A stretch of DNA of 64,000 bases from Tangfeifania diversioriginum (GCA_945873105.1 CAMCBW010000001.1:1-64000); one strand, 5' to 3'; positions 18,908 to 27,637 are shown, counted from the stretch's first letter. Notes: generated from the letters alone by a model not told the origin. Program-made: numbers and translations.

Positions 18908-18938
18908 AAAAGGTAAAGAATCCAGTTCTTTACCTTTT
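18908..18938 (-). terminator. Intrinsic terminator of rpmH
   Basis: A perfect 13-bp stem (AAAAGGTAAAGAA with its complement at 18926-18938) and a 5-base loop, 27 bases after the rpmH stop codon. Confidence 0.75.
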
Positions 18939-18965
18939 GCCTAACACCTTGTACGTGCAGGAAAA

Positions 18966-19124
18966 TTATCTTTTGTGACGTGGCTCGTCTGAAACACTTA
19001 GTTTGTGACGACCTTTCGCACGACGGGCGTTCAAAACGCGACGGCCATTGGACGTAGACATTCTTTCACGAAACCCGTGCTTGTTTTTTCTTTTTCTGTT
19101 GGATGGTTGAAATGTTCTTTTCAT
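18966..19124 (-). CDS. rpmH: 50S ribosomal protein L34
   Basis: A 52-residue, highly basic ribosomal protein. The translation [20 protein letters not shown] followed by [20 protein letters not shown] is unmistakable L34. A short tail ([12 protein letters not shown]) extends beyond the usual 44-46 residues, as in other Bacteroidota. A well-formed promoter lies at 19176-19207 and a terminator at 18908-18938, so it is its own transcription unit. rnpA does not follow it, unlike in many other bacteria. Confidence 0.97.
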   Translation of the reverse strand: MKRTFQPSNRKRKNKHGFRERMSTSNGRRVLNARRAKGRHKLSVSDEPRHKR

Positions 19125-19175
19125 CTCTGTGAAATATTATATTTTCGACTTTTTATTTCTCTTATTTAAGGAGTG

Positions 19176-19207
19176 CAAAAATAGTTTTTTTTTAATTAAT
19201 GTCCAAA
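19176..19207 (-). promoter_or_regulatory. Promoter of rpmH
   Basis: On the minus strand TTTG (19204-19207), a 20-base spacer and TATTTTTG (19176-19183) match the Bacteroidota consensus. The leader to the ATG is about 45 bases. Confidence 0.75.
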
Positions 19208-19247
19208 CAATTGGAGAAATAGTGGTAAAATTTATATTTTGTATAAA

Positions 19248-19871
19248 TTACCTGACTGGCAGATAGATCACCTTCTTGGTGTCAAAGAAGGACTCCCCAA
19301 ATAATTTTGAGATCTCAAATATTTCCACAGAGGCTTTGAATGCTTTGATTTCATCTTCAAAATCGCCTCCTTTCAAGTAGATGATCCCGTTAGGGAGAAC
19401 ATTCTTTTGGATTGGCGAGATGTTTTTCCGGACCATCTGTACGAACTCTGGAAATGCAGTAACTGCCCGGCTAAGGACAAAATCAAAGCGTTCCCGGATC
19501 TCCTGAACCCTGTTTTTCCTGGCAGAGACATTGGTCAAGCCGAGTTGACTAGCCACCTCCTGCACAACCAGTATCTTTTTACCAATCGAATCGATCAGGG
19601 TGAAATGGCATTCAGGATAGAGTATGGCCAGTGGAATCCCTGGAAACCCTCCTCCCGTTCCAACATCCAGCAGGGTAGTTCCTGCCTGGAACCGGATGAT
19701 TTTTGCGATGGCCAGGGAGTGAAGTACATGGCGAAGATAGAGTTCGTCGATGTCCTTTCTGGAAATGACGTTGATCTTTTCGTTCCATTCGTGGTACAAT
19801 CCTTCCAGCCTCTCAAACTGACTGATTTGAAGAGGGGATAAGTCGGGAAAGTATTTGATTAGAAGCTTCAA
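19248..19871 (-). CDS. rsmG: 16S rRNA (guanine527-N7)-methyltransferase RsmG
   Basis: Methylates G527 in 16S rRNA using S-adenosylmethionine. The 207 residues carry the GidB fold with the SAM-binding loop LLDVGTGGGFPGIPLAI near 67-83 and the early family block WNEKINVISRKDIDELYLRH. The start codon is TTG at 19869-19871: a TAA lies immediately upstream, and the residues that follow (MKLLIKYFPDLSP) match the usual family N-terminus, so no better start exists. A repeat array begins within three bases of this TTG and may have replaced the original upstream sequence. Confidence 0.95.
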   Translation of the reverse strand: MKLLIKYFPDLSPLQISQFERLEGLYHEWNEKINVISRKDIDELYLRHVLHSLAIAKIIRFQAGTTLLDVGTGGGFPGIPLAILYPECHFTLIDSIGKKILVVQEVASQLGLTNVSARKNRVQEIRERFDFVLSRAVTAFPEFVQMVRKNISPIQKNVLPNGIIYLKGGDFEDEIKAFKASVEIFEISKLFGESFFDTKKVIYLPVR

Positions 19872-20019
19872 TTAATGTGAAAATGTGAAAATGGACAGTG
19901 TGATTGGGGCAAAATTGCCCAGATGTGATTTTCTCCCAATTTATTCATTGTTATGTTGCTGATTGTAACAATCATCGATTACCTAAATTTTCACATTTTC
20001 ACATTTCCCAATTTCCACA
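19872..20019. repeat. Mosaic repeat element filling the sigma factor-rsmG spacer
   Basis: Arms 19874-19892 and 19987-20005 are perfect 19-bp reverse complements built from AATGTGAAA units. The right side continues with TTGGGAAATGTG-type units up to the sigma-factor stop codon. The array touches the rsmG start on one side and the stop codon on the other, so the whole 148-base spacer is the element. Confidence 0.85.
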
Positions 20020-20628
20020 TTACTTCGCGATCTCATTGTTCTTCAGCAATTCAAAAAGCATTTCACGGGAACGAAAGAGCTGTACTTTAACAGTGCCCAG
20101 CGGCAGATCCAGTTCTTTGGCAATTTCGTCGTAAGAGTACTCCTGAAAGTAGCGCAGTTCCAATAATTTCCTGTAGCGGGGCTTGAGCTTGGCTACCATT
20201 CGGCGCAGGATCTGTGAGTTTTGGTCACGGATAATGCTCTCTTCCGGATTGTGCCCTTCAGCCCTGGCATTGTAATTGTAGTCACCACTAACCTGTCTGT
20301 CGCCGGAAGTAGGTTCCAGTGGAACAGTAATGGCTCTTTTCTTTCGCATAAAATCAATGGCATTGTTGGAAGCTATGCGGAAAAGCCAGGTACTAAAGGC
20401 ATATTGGGGGGTGTATTGGCGAATATTGGTAAAGGCTTTTCCAAATGCTTCGATGGTAAGGTCCTCTGCATCGGTCCGGTTATTGACCATTTTAAGCAGC
20501 ATGAAGTAGATGGTGTCCTTGTAACGGCGCATCAGATCGGCGTAAGCTTTTTCGCTTCCGTTCCGAGCCGCTTCCACCAGTTCGATGTCGCGTTTCGCAT
20601 TTCCGGATATGCCTTGGCTTATTTCCAT
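20020..20628 (-). CDS. RNA polymerase ECF-type sigma-70 factor
   Basis: A 202-residue sigma factor with region 2 at about 30-100 (YKDTIYFMLLKMVNNRTDAE then AFSTWLFRIASNNAIDFMRK) and region 4 at about 140-195 (LLELRYFQEYSYDEIAKELD). An unusually long polar linker of about 40 residues joins the two. There is no region 1.1 or 3, as in ECF factors. No anti-sigma gene adjoins it. The start overlaps the end of the upstream glycosyltransferase by 10 bases, which indicates cotranscription. Its regulon is unknown. The stop codon is the first base block of a repeat array. Confidence 0.9.
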   Translation of the reverse strand: MEISQGISGNAKRDIELVEAARNGSEKAYADLMRRYKDTIYFMLLKMVNNRTDAEDLTIEAFGKAFTNIRQYTPQYAFSTWLFRIASNNAIDFMRKKRAITVPLEPTSGDRQVSGDYNYNARAEGHNPEESIIRDQNSQILRRMVAKLKPRYRKLLELRYFQEYSYDEIAKELDLPLGTVKVQLFRSREMLFELLKNNEIAK

Positions 20629-21755
20629 TTTCTTCTATTGCCAGTGAACAATTGGTTAATGACGAAGCAAACGTTGATAAAAGGCAGAAATGCCTTGTAA
20701 ACCAGCAGCATGGGCAAGAAATTCTTTTCTCCTATTTTTTTTGTCTCTACCGCGATGAGGGTAGTTTCAAAAATCAACAGAAAAGCCCATATGCCCAGAA
20801 TCCAGAATTTCCATGGAGAGAGAATCAGTAGCAAAACCAGTGAAGCCGTAAGGGTAAGTCTGCTGATAAGGTTAAATGTTCTGAAGAATCGCTGGCCGGA
20901 AGAAAATTTTCTTCTCAACATCAGCTGCTTTTTCTTGAATTCCACCAGATCGATCCATTCCGATTCCCCCAAATAGGCTATCGAGGTGTTTTTGTTGTTT
21001 TGCAGAACCGTGTTTTGTTTGGTTCTTATCTTGTTGATGAACAATTCATTTTCACTGAAGGGAGAGTCCAGTACTGCCGCAAATCCGCGAAGTTCAAGGA
21101 ATTTTTCGCGTCGGTAAGCCATGTTGAATTCAAAAACGGGCATGGCCAGGCCGAAAGTCTTGCCGCTCCCGGATAAAAGATAGGAGGTGAAACTCTCGAA
21201 GCGAAGCCAACTTTTGTATCCTCCTACTGCATCGTTGTAGTGCATATATCCAATACAGACCTCCTTATCCGCCTCGAGTCTCTGGGCATAATTCCTGAGC
21301 CATTGGTTGTCACTGACCCGGCAGAGTGGGCTCAGATAGACCAACCAATCCTTGCTGGCAGCCCTCACACCAATGGTAATGGCCAGCGCATTGGGGAAAT
21401 CGGTCTCCTGAATAATCTTGGTGGTTTTGAGATTTCCATGGCTGATCTTGAGTTCAGCCAGCAACCAGTCTGTTCCGTCGGTGGAACAGTCTTCCACGAC
21501 AACTATTTCATAATCCGGATAATCCTGCGAAAGAAGCATGGGCAACAACTCCTTCAGCTGGTCCAGGTAATTTCTGGAAGTTACAATGATGGATACTGAG
21601 GGCAGATTTGGTTCTTCTGCTTTCTGTTTGCCGTTTAAGATGAATTTAAGGAGCAATATCAGGTAGAACAGTTGCACCAAAAAGGCCAATCCAAACAGAA
21701 TCAATCCGATGAATTCTCCTACAGAAAATTGAAATCCAGCAAATTCTATGATCAT
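20619..21755 (-). CDS. Membrane-bound family 2 glycosyltransferase
   Basis: A 378-residue protein with an N-terminal membrane segment (about 8-35), a GT2 domain beginning LPSVSIIVTSRNYLDQLKEL with YEIVVVEDCSTDGTDWLL as the nucleotide-sugar part, and at least two C-terminal membrane segments after NLISRLTLTASLVLLLIL. It probably transfers a sugar on the cytoplasmic face of the inner membrane; the acceptor is unknown. The start is set at 21755 (MIIEFAGFQF); a longer frame to 21827 adds 24 residues without support. It is upstream of, and overlaps, the sigma factor and is divergent from tgt. Confidence 0.85.
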   Translation of the reverse strand: MIIEFAGFQFSVGEFIGLILFGLAFLVQLFYLILLLKFILNGKQKAEEPNLPSVSIIVTSRNYLDQLKELLPMLLSQDYPDYEIVVVEDCSTDGTDWLLAELKISHGNLKTTKIIQETDFPNALAITIGVRAASKDWLVYLSPLCRVSDNQWLRNYAQRLEADKEVCIGYMHYNDAVGGYKSWLRFESFTSYLLSGSGKTFGLAMPVFEFNMAYRREKFLELRGFAAVLDSPFSENELFINKIRTKQNTVLQNNKNTSIAYLGESEWIDLVEFKKKQLMLRRKFSSGQRFFRTFNLISRLTLTASLVLLLILSPWKFWILGIWAFLLIFETTLIAVETKKIGEKNFLPMLLVYKAFLPFINVCFVINQLFTGNRRKWK

Positions 21756-21868
21756 AGTTCTAACAAAAGTCCTCAAAAATACACAATGGGATGGTAAGTA
21801 CCTATTTTTACCATTTTTTTTTACCAATGGAGCGGAAAATCACCGAAATGATATTTTGCTATTATGAC

Positions 21869-21876
21869 TATCTTTG
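21869..21876 (+). promoter_or_regulatory. Candidate -7 box of the tgt operon
   Basis: TATCTTTG 18 bases upstream of the tgt ATG, implying a leader of only about ten bases. No good -33 element is visible. Confidence 0.45.
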
Positions 21877-21894
21877 TGCCCTGAAATTTATTGA

Positions 21895-23025
21895 ATGGTC
21901 TTTGAGTTACAACATACAGCGGCCGGTTCCAATGCAAGGGCAGGGCTTTTTCACACCGGGCATGGGGTAGTAGAGACCCCTGTTTTCATGCCTGTGGGAA
22001 CTGTCGGATCTGTGAAGGGGATCCACATGAAGGATCTCAAGGAGGATATCAAGGCACGCATTATTTTGGGAAATACCTATCACCTCTACCTTCGTCCGGG
22101 AATTGAGATCCTCGAGAAGGCAGGGGGGCTTCACCGCTTCAATGGATGGGATAAGCCCATTCTGACAGATAGCGGTGGATTTCAGGTATTTTCACTGGGC
22201 GATATTCGCAAAATTACCGAGGAGGGAGCCAAATTCCAATCTCACATTGATGGCTCCCGGCATCTTTTTACACCGGAGCGGGTCATCGATATCCAAAGAT
22301 CCATCGGGGCCGACATTATCATGGCATTTGATGAGTGTACACCCGGGGATGCAGATTACGACTATGCCAGGAAATCATTGGAGCTTACCCAGCGGTGGCT
22401 GGACCGTTGTATGAATCAATTCGCTGCAACGGACCCAAAGTATGGTTACGAACAAACACTGTTTCCCATCGTTCAGGGATGCGTTTATCCTGATTTGAGG
22501 AGAAGGGCAGCAGAACATGTCACTTCTTACAACGCCGATGGCTATGCCATTGGGGGACTTTCTGTGGGAGAAAAGGAGGAGGAGATGTATGCCATGATCG
22601 ATGTGGTCAACGAGGTGCTGCCAACCGGCAAACCCCGCTACCTGATGGGTGTTGGAAACCCGGTAAATATCCTGGAAGGGATCGACCGGGGGATCGACAT
22701 GTTTGACTGTGTGATGCCAACCCGAAATGGCCGCAATGGAATGCTCTTTACCAAACAGGGAGTGATCAACATCCGGAACAACAAATGGGCAAGCGATTTT
22801 TCACCCGTTGATCCTGAAGGAACCTCCTTTGTGGACCACCAGTATACCCGGGCCTATTTGCGGCACCTCTTTCAGGCAGGAGAGATGCTCGGACCCATGA
22901 TTGGCAGCATTCACAACCTTGCTTTTTACTTGTGGCTGGTGGATGAAGCCAGAATTCAGATTTTTCAGGGTACTTTTAAACCGTGGAAAGAGCAGATGGT
23001 AAAACAGCTCCGAAACAGACTTTGA
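21895..23025 (+). CDS. tgt: Queuine/preQ1 tRNA-guanine transglycosylase
   Basis: Exchanges guanine 34 for preQ1 in tRNAs with GUN anticodons, a step of queuosine synthesis. The 376 residues hold the TIM-barrel motifs LTDSGGFQVFSLGDIRKI (first catalytic aspartate), the IGGLSVGEKEEEMY block and MFDCVMPTRNGRNGMLFT (nucleophile aspartate). The usual zinc cysteines CxCxxC are missing: the aligned stretch reads DPEGTSFVDHQYTRAYLRHL, with G, S and D in their places, while the histidine in SIHNL remains. It is followed after 2 bases by an LptF/G permease gene, so they form an operon. Confidence 0.95.
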   Translation: MVFELQHTAAGSNARAGLFHTGHGVVETPVFMPVGTVGSVKGIHMKDLKEDIKARIILGNTYHLYLRPGIEILEKAGGLHRFNGWDKPILTDSGGFQVFSLGDIRKITEEGAKFQSHIDGSRHLFTPERVIDIQRSIGADIIMAFDECTPGDADYDYARKSLELTQRWLDRCMNQFAATDPKYGYEQTLFPIVQGCVYPDLRRRAAEHVTSYNADGYAIGGLSVGEKEEEMYAMIDVVNEVLPTGKPRYLMGVGNPVNILEGIDRGIDMFDCVMPTRNGRNGMLFTKQGVINIRNNKWASDFSPVDPEGTSFVDHQYTRAYLRHLFQAGEMLGPMIGSIHNLAFYLWLVDEARIQIFQGTFKPWKEQMVKQLRNRL

Positions 23026-23027
23026 AG

Positions 23028-24119
23028 ATGAGGAAGAAATTTATACAAAGAATCGACAGATACATAATCAAGAAATACCTTGGAACCTATTTCCTGGCTA
23101 TAGCATTGATTATTAGTATCTCAATTATTTTTGATGTTTCTGAAAACATCGATGATTTTATTTCAAAAAAGGCACCCCTGAAGGCGATTGTCGTCGATTA
23201 CTACCTGAATTTCATCCCCTATTTTACCAACCTGTTCAGTGCCCTGTTCACCTTTATTGCGGTGATCTATTTTACTTCAAAGATGGCGTACAATTCAGAG
23301 ATTATTGCCATCCAGTCGAGTGGGGTTAGTTACAAAAGGATGATGCGTCCGTACCTGGTTGCATCCGGGGTAATTGCTGTTTTGTCGTGGTTGCTGGGAA
23401 ACTTTGTCATTCCTCCGGCAACGCAGTCAAGGGTCAATTTCCGCAATACCTATATCAAGAATGAGTACATCAACCAGGATAAGAACATCCACCGGCAGCT
23501 GGAACCGGGACTCTTTATCTACATGAAGAGTTACAACAACCGTTCGGATGTAGGCTATAAATTTACGATTGAGAAATTTGAGGGAACACAATTAAAGTCC
23601 AAGCTGATTGCCGATTACATCAAATGGGACAGAGAGAAGAAGAAGTGGGTCATCCACGATTATTTCATCAGGGACCTGACAAGCGGGGTAGAGAAGATTA
23701 CAAAGGGGGCTGTAATTGATACGACCTTACGTATGTTGCCTGCTGAATTTGGGCAACAGACCTCCAAAGAGGAGACCATGGACTATTGGCAGCTCAACAA
23801 ATACATCAAAGACCTTAAATTAAGGGGGGTCGACAACGTTTCAAGTTACCAAAAGGAGAAGTATCAGCGTACTTCAGGACCGATCAGTACTTTTATACTC
23901 ACCATCATCGGCGTTTCACTTGCCTCCCGAAAGACCAGGGGTGGGATTGGTATTCACCTGGGATTGGGCCTTTTGCTGAGTTTCTCCTACATCATGTTCA
24001 TGCAGGTTAGTACAATTTTTGCCTTCAAGGCGGGATTCAATGTATTGCTTGCCGTATGGTTGCCCAATATAATTTATGCCGGAATTGCACTGGTTTTGTA
24101 CAACAGGGCATCCAAATAA
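23028..24119 (+). CDS. LptF/LptG-family permease (lipopolysaccharide export)
   Basis: A 363-residue YjgP/YjgQ-type inner-membrane protein that with LptB extracts lipopolysaccharide from the inner membrane. There are membrane segments near 15-40, 55-80 and 100-120, then a periplasmic beta-jellyroll (about 135-270) and three C-terminal membrane segments. The start MRKKFIQRIDRYIIKKYLGT at 23028 is the typical family N-terminus and lies 2 bases after tgt. A second member lies at 48080-49546; one is probably LptF and the other LptG, but sequence reading alone cannot assign them. Confidence 0.88.
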   Translation: MRKKFIQRIDRYIIKKYLGTYFLAIALIISISIIFDVSENIDDFISKKAPLKAIVVDYYLNFIPYFTNLFSALFTFIAVIYFTSKMAYNSEIIAIQSSGVSYKRMMRPYLVASGVIAVLSWLLGNFVIPPATQSRVNFRNTYIKNEYINQDKNIHRQLEPGLFIYMKSYNNRSDVGYKFTIEKFEGTQLKSKLIADYIKWDREKKKWVIHDYFIRDLTSGVEKITKGAVIDTTLRMLPAEFGQQTSKEETMDYWQLNKYIKDLKLRGVDNVSSYQKEKYQRTSGPISTFILTIIGVSLASRKTRGGIGIHLGLGLLLSFSYIMFMQVSTIFAFKAGFNVLLAVWLPNIIYAGIALVLYNRASK

Positions 24120-24206
24120 CAATGAAAATTGGTGCTGATCACGGGATAAAGCCGGGATTGGAGGGAGACAATTGTGGCAACTCAAAGCCAAAGCGAATAT
24201 TTTTTG

Positions 24207-24214
24207 TACTTTTG
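24207..24214 (+). promoter_or_regulatory. Candidate -7 box of the carboxylase genes
   Basis: TACTTTTG 67 bases upstream of the carboxyltransferase ATG. The -33 element is weak. Confidence 0.4.
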
Positions 24215-24281
24215 TCGCACGGAATTTAGACCAAAAACAGGTTCTTATATAGGACAAAACATAAGTAAACAACTACAGATT

Positions 24282-25826
24282 ATGTCATTAAAAAGAAACA
24301 TTCTAGACCTTCGCAGAAGAAAGAAAGAGGCTCAGCAAGGTGGTGGCGAAGCAGCCATAGGAAAACAAGTCGCCATGGGCAAAAAAACTGCCCGTGAAAG
24401 AATCAAAGCGATACTCGATGAGAACTCTTTCCACGAATACGACCTTTTTGTCGAACATACGGGGAAAGATTTTGACATGGAGAAGAAGGTGTTGCATGGG
24501 GATGGCGTCATCATTGGCACCGGTACCATGTACAACCAACCTGTCTGCATTTATGCCCAGGACTTCACAGTTGCCGGAGGCTCACTGGGTCTGATGCACG
24601 CCAGGAAGATCACCAAGATCATGGACCATGCCTTGAAGATGCGTGTGCCAATCATTGGGATCAACGATTCAGGGGGTGCCAGGATTCAGGAGGGTGTTAA
24701 CTCCCTGGCTGGTTATGGTGAGATTTTTTACCGAAATACGGAAGCCTCTGGCGTTATTCCGCAGCTGTCGGTCATTCTTGGGCCTTGCGCCGGAGGTGCA
24801 GTCTATTCACCTGCCCTGACTGACTTCGTTTTTGTGGTTGAAAATATTTCCAAGATGTTTATCACAGGTCCCAGCGTTATTAAAACTGTTTTGGGGGAAG
24901 AAATATCGATGGAAGAATTGGGTGGGGCCCTCGTTCACAGCGAAATAACTGGGAATGCCCATTTTTATGCGCTGAGTGAAGATGAGTGTTTCGAGCAGAT
25001 TAAAAAGCTGATCTCCTTCATTCCCTGGAACAATACCCAGAAAGCCCTGCGCTTTCCAACCCAGGCACCGACTTTCGGTGTCAGCATCGAAGACATCGTA
25101 CCCAGCGATCCGCACTATCCCTACGATATCCGCGACATCATCAAGGCAGTTACGGATAGTTCAGATTTCTTTGAAGTGATGGAACTATTTGCCCGCAATA
25201 TCGTGATCGGTTTTGGTCGTATCGGAGGGAATACGGTAGGCTTTGTGGCCAACCAGCCGATGTACCTGGCTGGTGTACTGGACTGTGACAGTTCGGACAA
25301 GGCAGCCCGCTTTATCCGTTATTGCGATGCATTCAATATTCCCATCGTGACCCTCGAAGACATGCCGGGTTATCTCCCCGGTGTTGACCAGGAACATGCC
25401 GGGGTTATCCGCCATGGAGCCAAATTGTTGTATGCCTACAGCGAAGCTACTGTTCCAAAGGTTACCGTTATTATCCGCAAGGCTTATGGTGGAGGCTACA
25501 TTGCCATGAACTCCCGCCACCTGGGTGCCGACTTCGTCTATGCCTGGCCAACTGCCGAAATCGCAGTGATGGGACCCGAAGGGGCTGCAAATATTGTCTT
25601 CCGCAAGGAGATCGATGAGGCTGAGAATCCTGCTGAAATGCGTAAACAAAAGATTCAGGAGTACAAGGATAAGTTTGCCAACCCGTTTGTTGCCGCATCA
25701 AAAGGATACATTGATGAGGTGATTGAACCGCTGGAGACTCGTGCCAGACTTATCCACTCTCTTGAAATCTCAGAGCACAAAGTGGACAAAAGGCCTGCAA
25801 AGAAACACGGAGTACCTCCATTCTGA
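24282..25826 (+). CDS. Acyl-CoA carboxylase carboxyltransferase subunit (PccB/MmdA family)
   Basis: A 514-residue carboxyltransferase that moves CO2 between biotin and an acyl-CoA, most likely propionyl-CoA/methylmalonyl-CoA. The two crotonase-like halves are clear: VAGGSLGLMHARKITKIMDH with the oxyanion-hole GPCAGGAVYSPALTD in the first, and RKAYGGGYIAMNSRHLGADF plus AEIAVMGPEGAANIVFRKEI in the second. The start is taken at 24282 (MSLKRNILDLRRRK); the frame extends to 24174 but that part overlaps the putative promoter. The biotin carrier gene follows by 28 bases. It could work as carboxylase or sodium-pumping decarboxylase; missing partners leave that open. Confidence 0.93.
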   Translation: MSLKRNILDLRRRKKEAQQGGGEAAIGKQVAMGKKTARERIKAILDENSFHEYDLFVEHTGKDFDMEKKVLHGDGVIIGTGTMYNQPVCIYAQDFTVAGGSLGLMHARKITKIMDHALKMRVPIIGINDSGGARIQEGVNSLAGYGEIFYRNTEASGVIPQLSVILGPCAGGAVYSPALTDFVFVVENISKMFITGPSVIKTVLGEEISMEELGGALVHSEITGNAHFYALSEDECFEQIKKLISFIPWNNTQKALRFPTQAPTFGVSIEDIVPSDPHYPYDIRDIIKAVTDSSDFFEVMELFARNIVIGFGRIGGNTVGFVANQPMYLAGVLDCDSSDKAARFIRYCDAFNIPIVTLEDMPGYLPGVDQEHAGVIRHGAKLLYAYSEATVPKVTVIIRKAYGGGYIAMNSRHLGADFVYAWPTAEIAVMGPEGAANIVFRKEIDEAENPAEMRKQKIQEYKDKFANPFVAASKGYIDEVIEPLETRARLIHSLEISEHKVDKRPAKKHGVPPF

Positions 25827-25854
25827 TCAATAATTGAGCTTAATTTAGCGAACA

Positions 25855-26193
25855 ATGGAAGAAAAGAAACCAAAATATGAGGTATTCGTTGTGAATACAG
25901 CGCAATACTATACCCTTCATACCAAGAAATTCGGATTGCGTAAACGGTGGGAACCGGTTAAGCCGAATGAGGTGCGCTCGTTCATCCCTGGTACGATCCT
26001 TGAAGTTTATGTCAAAGTAGGACAGGAAGTTCCGGCTGGAGAAAAACTGCTCAAATATGAAGCAATGAAGATGCAGACCATCCTGGAAATGCCATTTACC
26101 GGATTGGTGAAGGAGGTTCTTGTGTCGGAAGGCGACAAAGTCCGAAAAGATCAGTTGATGATTCTGCTGGAAGAGTATGAGGAGGTTAACTAA
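25855..26193 (+). CDS. Biotin carboxyl carrier protein of an acyl-CoA carboxylase
   Basis: A 112-residue biotinyl-domain protein. The biotin-accepting lysine is residue 72 in the canonical YEAMKMQ motif, placed in a domain starting near RSFIPGTILEVYVKVGQEVP. The 40-residue N-terminal part is basic and is probably the contact surface for the carboxyltransferase encoded just upstream. No biotin carboxylase gene is present nearby. The stop codon TAA (26191-26193) is also the first bases of a TAAAGTGAC tandem array. Confidence 0.93.
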   Translation: MEEKKPKYEVFVVNTAQYYTLHTKKFGLRKRWEPVKPNEVRSFIPGTILEVYVKVGQEVPAGEKLLKYEAMKMQTILEMPFTGLVKEVLVSEGDKVRKDQLMILLEEYEEVN

Positions 26194-26245
26194 AGTGACT
26201 AAAGTGAGCTAGAGTGACTAAAGTGATCTAAAGTTAAGCTAGATT
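26190..26245. repeat. TAAAGTGAC tandem array after the biotin carrier gene
   Basis: About five imperfect 9-bp units (CTAAAGTGA and variants) start on the stop codon of the biotin carrier gene. The unit shares CTAAAGTG with the inverted repeat at the mqnE 3' end. No matching inverted arm was seen. Confidence 0.75.
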
Positions 26246-26267
26246 AAAATAGAGCTTCACGGATATT

Positions 26268-26332
26268 AAAGTTTCCAAAGTTTTAGTTGCGGGCGATCAT
26301 AGCCCAAAACGTAAACTTTGGAAATTTTTTTT
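26268..26332. terminator. Bidirectional hairpin between convergent genes
   Basis: AAAGTTTCCAAAGTTT (from 26268) pairs imperfectly with AAACTTTGGAAATTT (26313-26327). An inner GGGC/GCCC stem and a T run follow. It lies between the carrier protein gene and the convergent glycosyltransferase. Confidence 0.65.
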
Positions 26333-26365
26333 GTAGCGGAATCAACCAGGGCTTTGTATCCACTT

Positions 26366-27637
26366 TTATTCTCCGGAATTGTCGATGCAACGGTATATCT
26401 CGAGCAATTCGCGTGCGGATACGACTTGTGGCAATTCAACTCCTTGTTCCGACAATAGATTGGTTGCCTCCTCCTCCAGGATCCCTTTCCCACCCATTGA
26501 CTCCTCGCTCTGGTTGAGATACTGTATGATCCAGAAGGCGCTTATCTCGTGGTAAAACCTTCGGACAAAGGTTTTGGCATCCCCACAATTTTTTTTCAGC
26601 TCCTTTAACCGTTCGGTGGTTTTTGTTGCGGCAATGCAGTGCTGCAGTCGTTGATCGAAAGTATCCAACCTGACATGCCAGTTTTGCTCATCGGTGGCGA
26701 AAAAGAAGAGCGGATCGTTCAGCAGTGGCTTCAGGGTACGGAACAACTCCAGTGAATAGGAGGTTTTGAGCTCCTGGTCTCCCGCTTCCCATCTCTTTAA
26801 AGCTGCCCCCGTACCAAAAGGAACCCTGTGGGAGATTCTGCTGGAGGGATAAACTGTTGCCTCTCCAATCCTTCCGTAATTGCCCAACAATACCATTTTG
26901 TGAAGGAAATGGAAGTCTTCACCTGCCTGACGTCTGTTCATCCCTCCTTGCTTTACATAGGCGGAAGCCCTTACGGCGAAACTGGAACCAACCGTATGAA
27001 TGGCATGGGGATATCCGCTCCATTGCATCGCATTTCGGAGGTATCGCAGATAGAGTTCATAGCGTATGATTCCTTCCCGCAACGAAGGTGTCAGTTCGGG
27101 GTCATCGACCCAATGACTAAAATTAATTGTAACAAAATTGAAGGAGTTGTTTTTGCGGAACCCATTTTCTATGGCGGTGAAATAATTTGCAGAGACAGTG
27201 CTGTCGGCATCAAAGGCAATCAAGATTCCATCTTCCATTTCCGATTGGTCCAGCGCGTGGATTGCCGCATCCATCGCGATCTTTCTTGCCCAACCCACGC
27301 CAGCCCATTTGGCGGGCAATGCAGGTGCGTGCAACAGCCTCAGGTGGAAAAAGGGTCGGGGAGGATGCTCCCACCAGTCCAAAACATCCTGGATACTCTT
27401 CAGATTTTGAGCCTGAACCTCAGGAGAAGCCTTTTCGGATGCATTGACCACTACAATGACTGTCACAGTGGAGGCAGGCGGATGACATGCAGCCAACGAT
27501 TTCAGCGATTCCAGCAAATCTGGCTCATCAAAGCAGGGAATGGTAACAAACAGGCTGGATTTGGCACCGGCAGGCGTTAACAAGTCCAAAACCTTTGGGG
27601 GCTGCTGCCGTTCCAGATAGGCTCTGAATTTTGTCAT
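26366..27637 (-). CDS. Family 2-like glycosyltransferase
   Basis: A 423-residue predicted glycosyltransferase. SSLFVTIPCFDEPDLLESLK opens a GT-A fold, and the metal/nucleotide-sugar motif is GILIAFDADSTVSANYFTAI (DAD). HTVGSSFAVRASAYVKQGGM and QAGEDFHFLHKM, containing the ED acidic pair, follow as in GT2 enzymes. There are no membrane segments, so it is probably cytoplasmic. The C-terminal 130 residues are helical and unassigned. Start at 27637 (MTKFRAYLERQ); two extra residues are possible. No sugar pathway genes adjoin it, so donor and acceptor are unknown. Confidence 0.78.
   Translation of the reverse strand: MTKFRAYLERQQPPKVLDLLTPAGAKSSLFVTIPCFDEPDLLESLKSLAACHPPASTVTVIVVVNASEKASPEVQAQNLKSIQDVLDWWEHPPRPFFHLRLLHAPALPAKWAGVGWARKIAMDAAIHALDQSEMEDGILIAFDADSTVSANYFTAIENGFRKNNSFNFVTINFSHWVDDPELTPSLREGIIRYELYLRYLRNAMQWSGYPHAIHTVGSSFAVRASAYVKQGGMNRRQAGEDFHFLHKMVLLGNYGRIGEATVYPSSRISHRVPFGTGAALKRWEAGDQELKTSYSLELFRTLKPLLNDPLFFFATDEQNWHVRLDTFDQRLQHCIAATKTTERLKELKKNCGDAKTFVRRFYHEISAFWIIQYLNQSEESMGGKGILEEEATNLLSEQGVELPQVVSARELLEIYRCIDNSGE

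Noticed and set aside
23916-24272. 118-codon minus-strand frame between the LptF/G and carboxyltransferase genes
   Set aside because: Mostly antisense to the permease gene; no recognisable content.
26828-27580. 250-codon plus-strand frame opposite the glycosyltransferase
   Set aside because: No domain and entirely within the coding region of a clear GT2-like gene.
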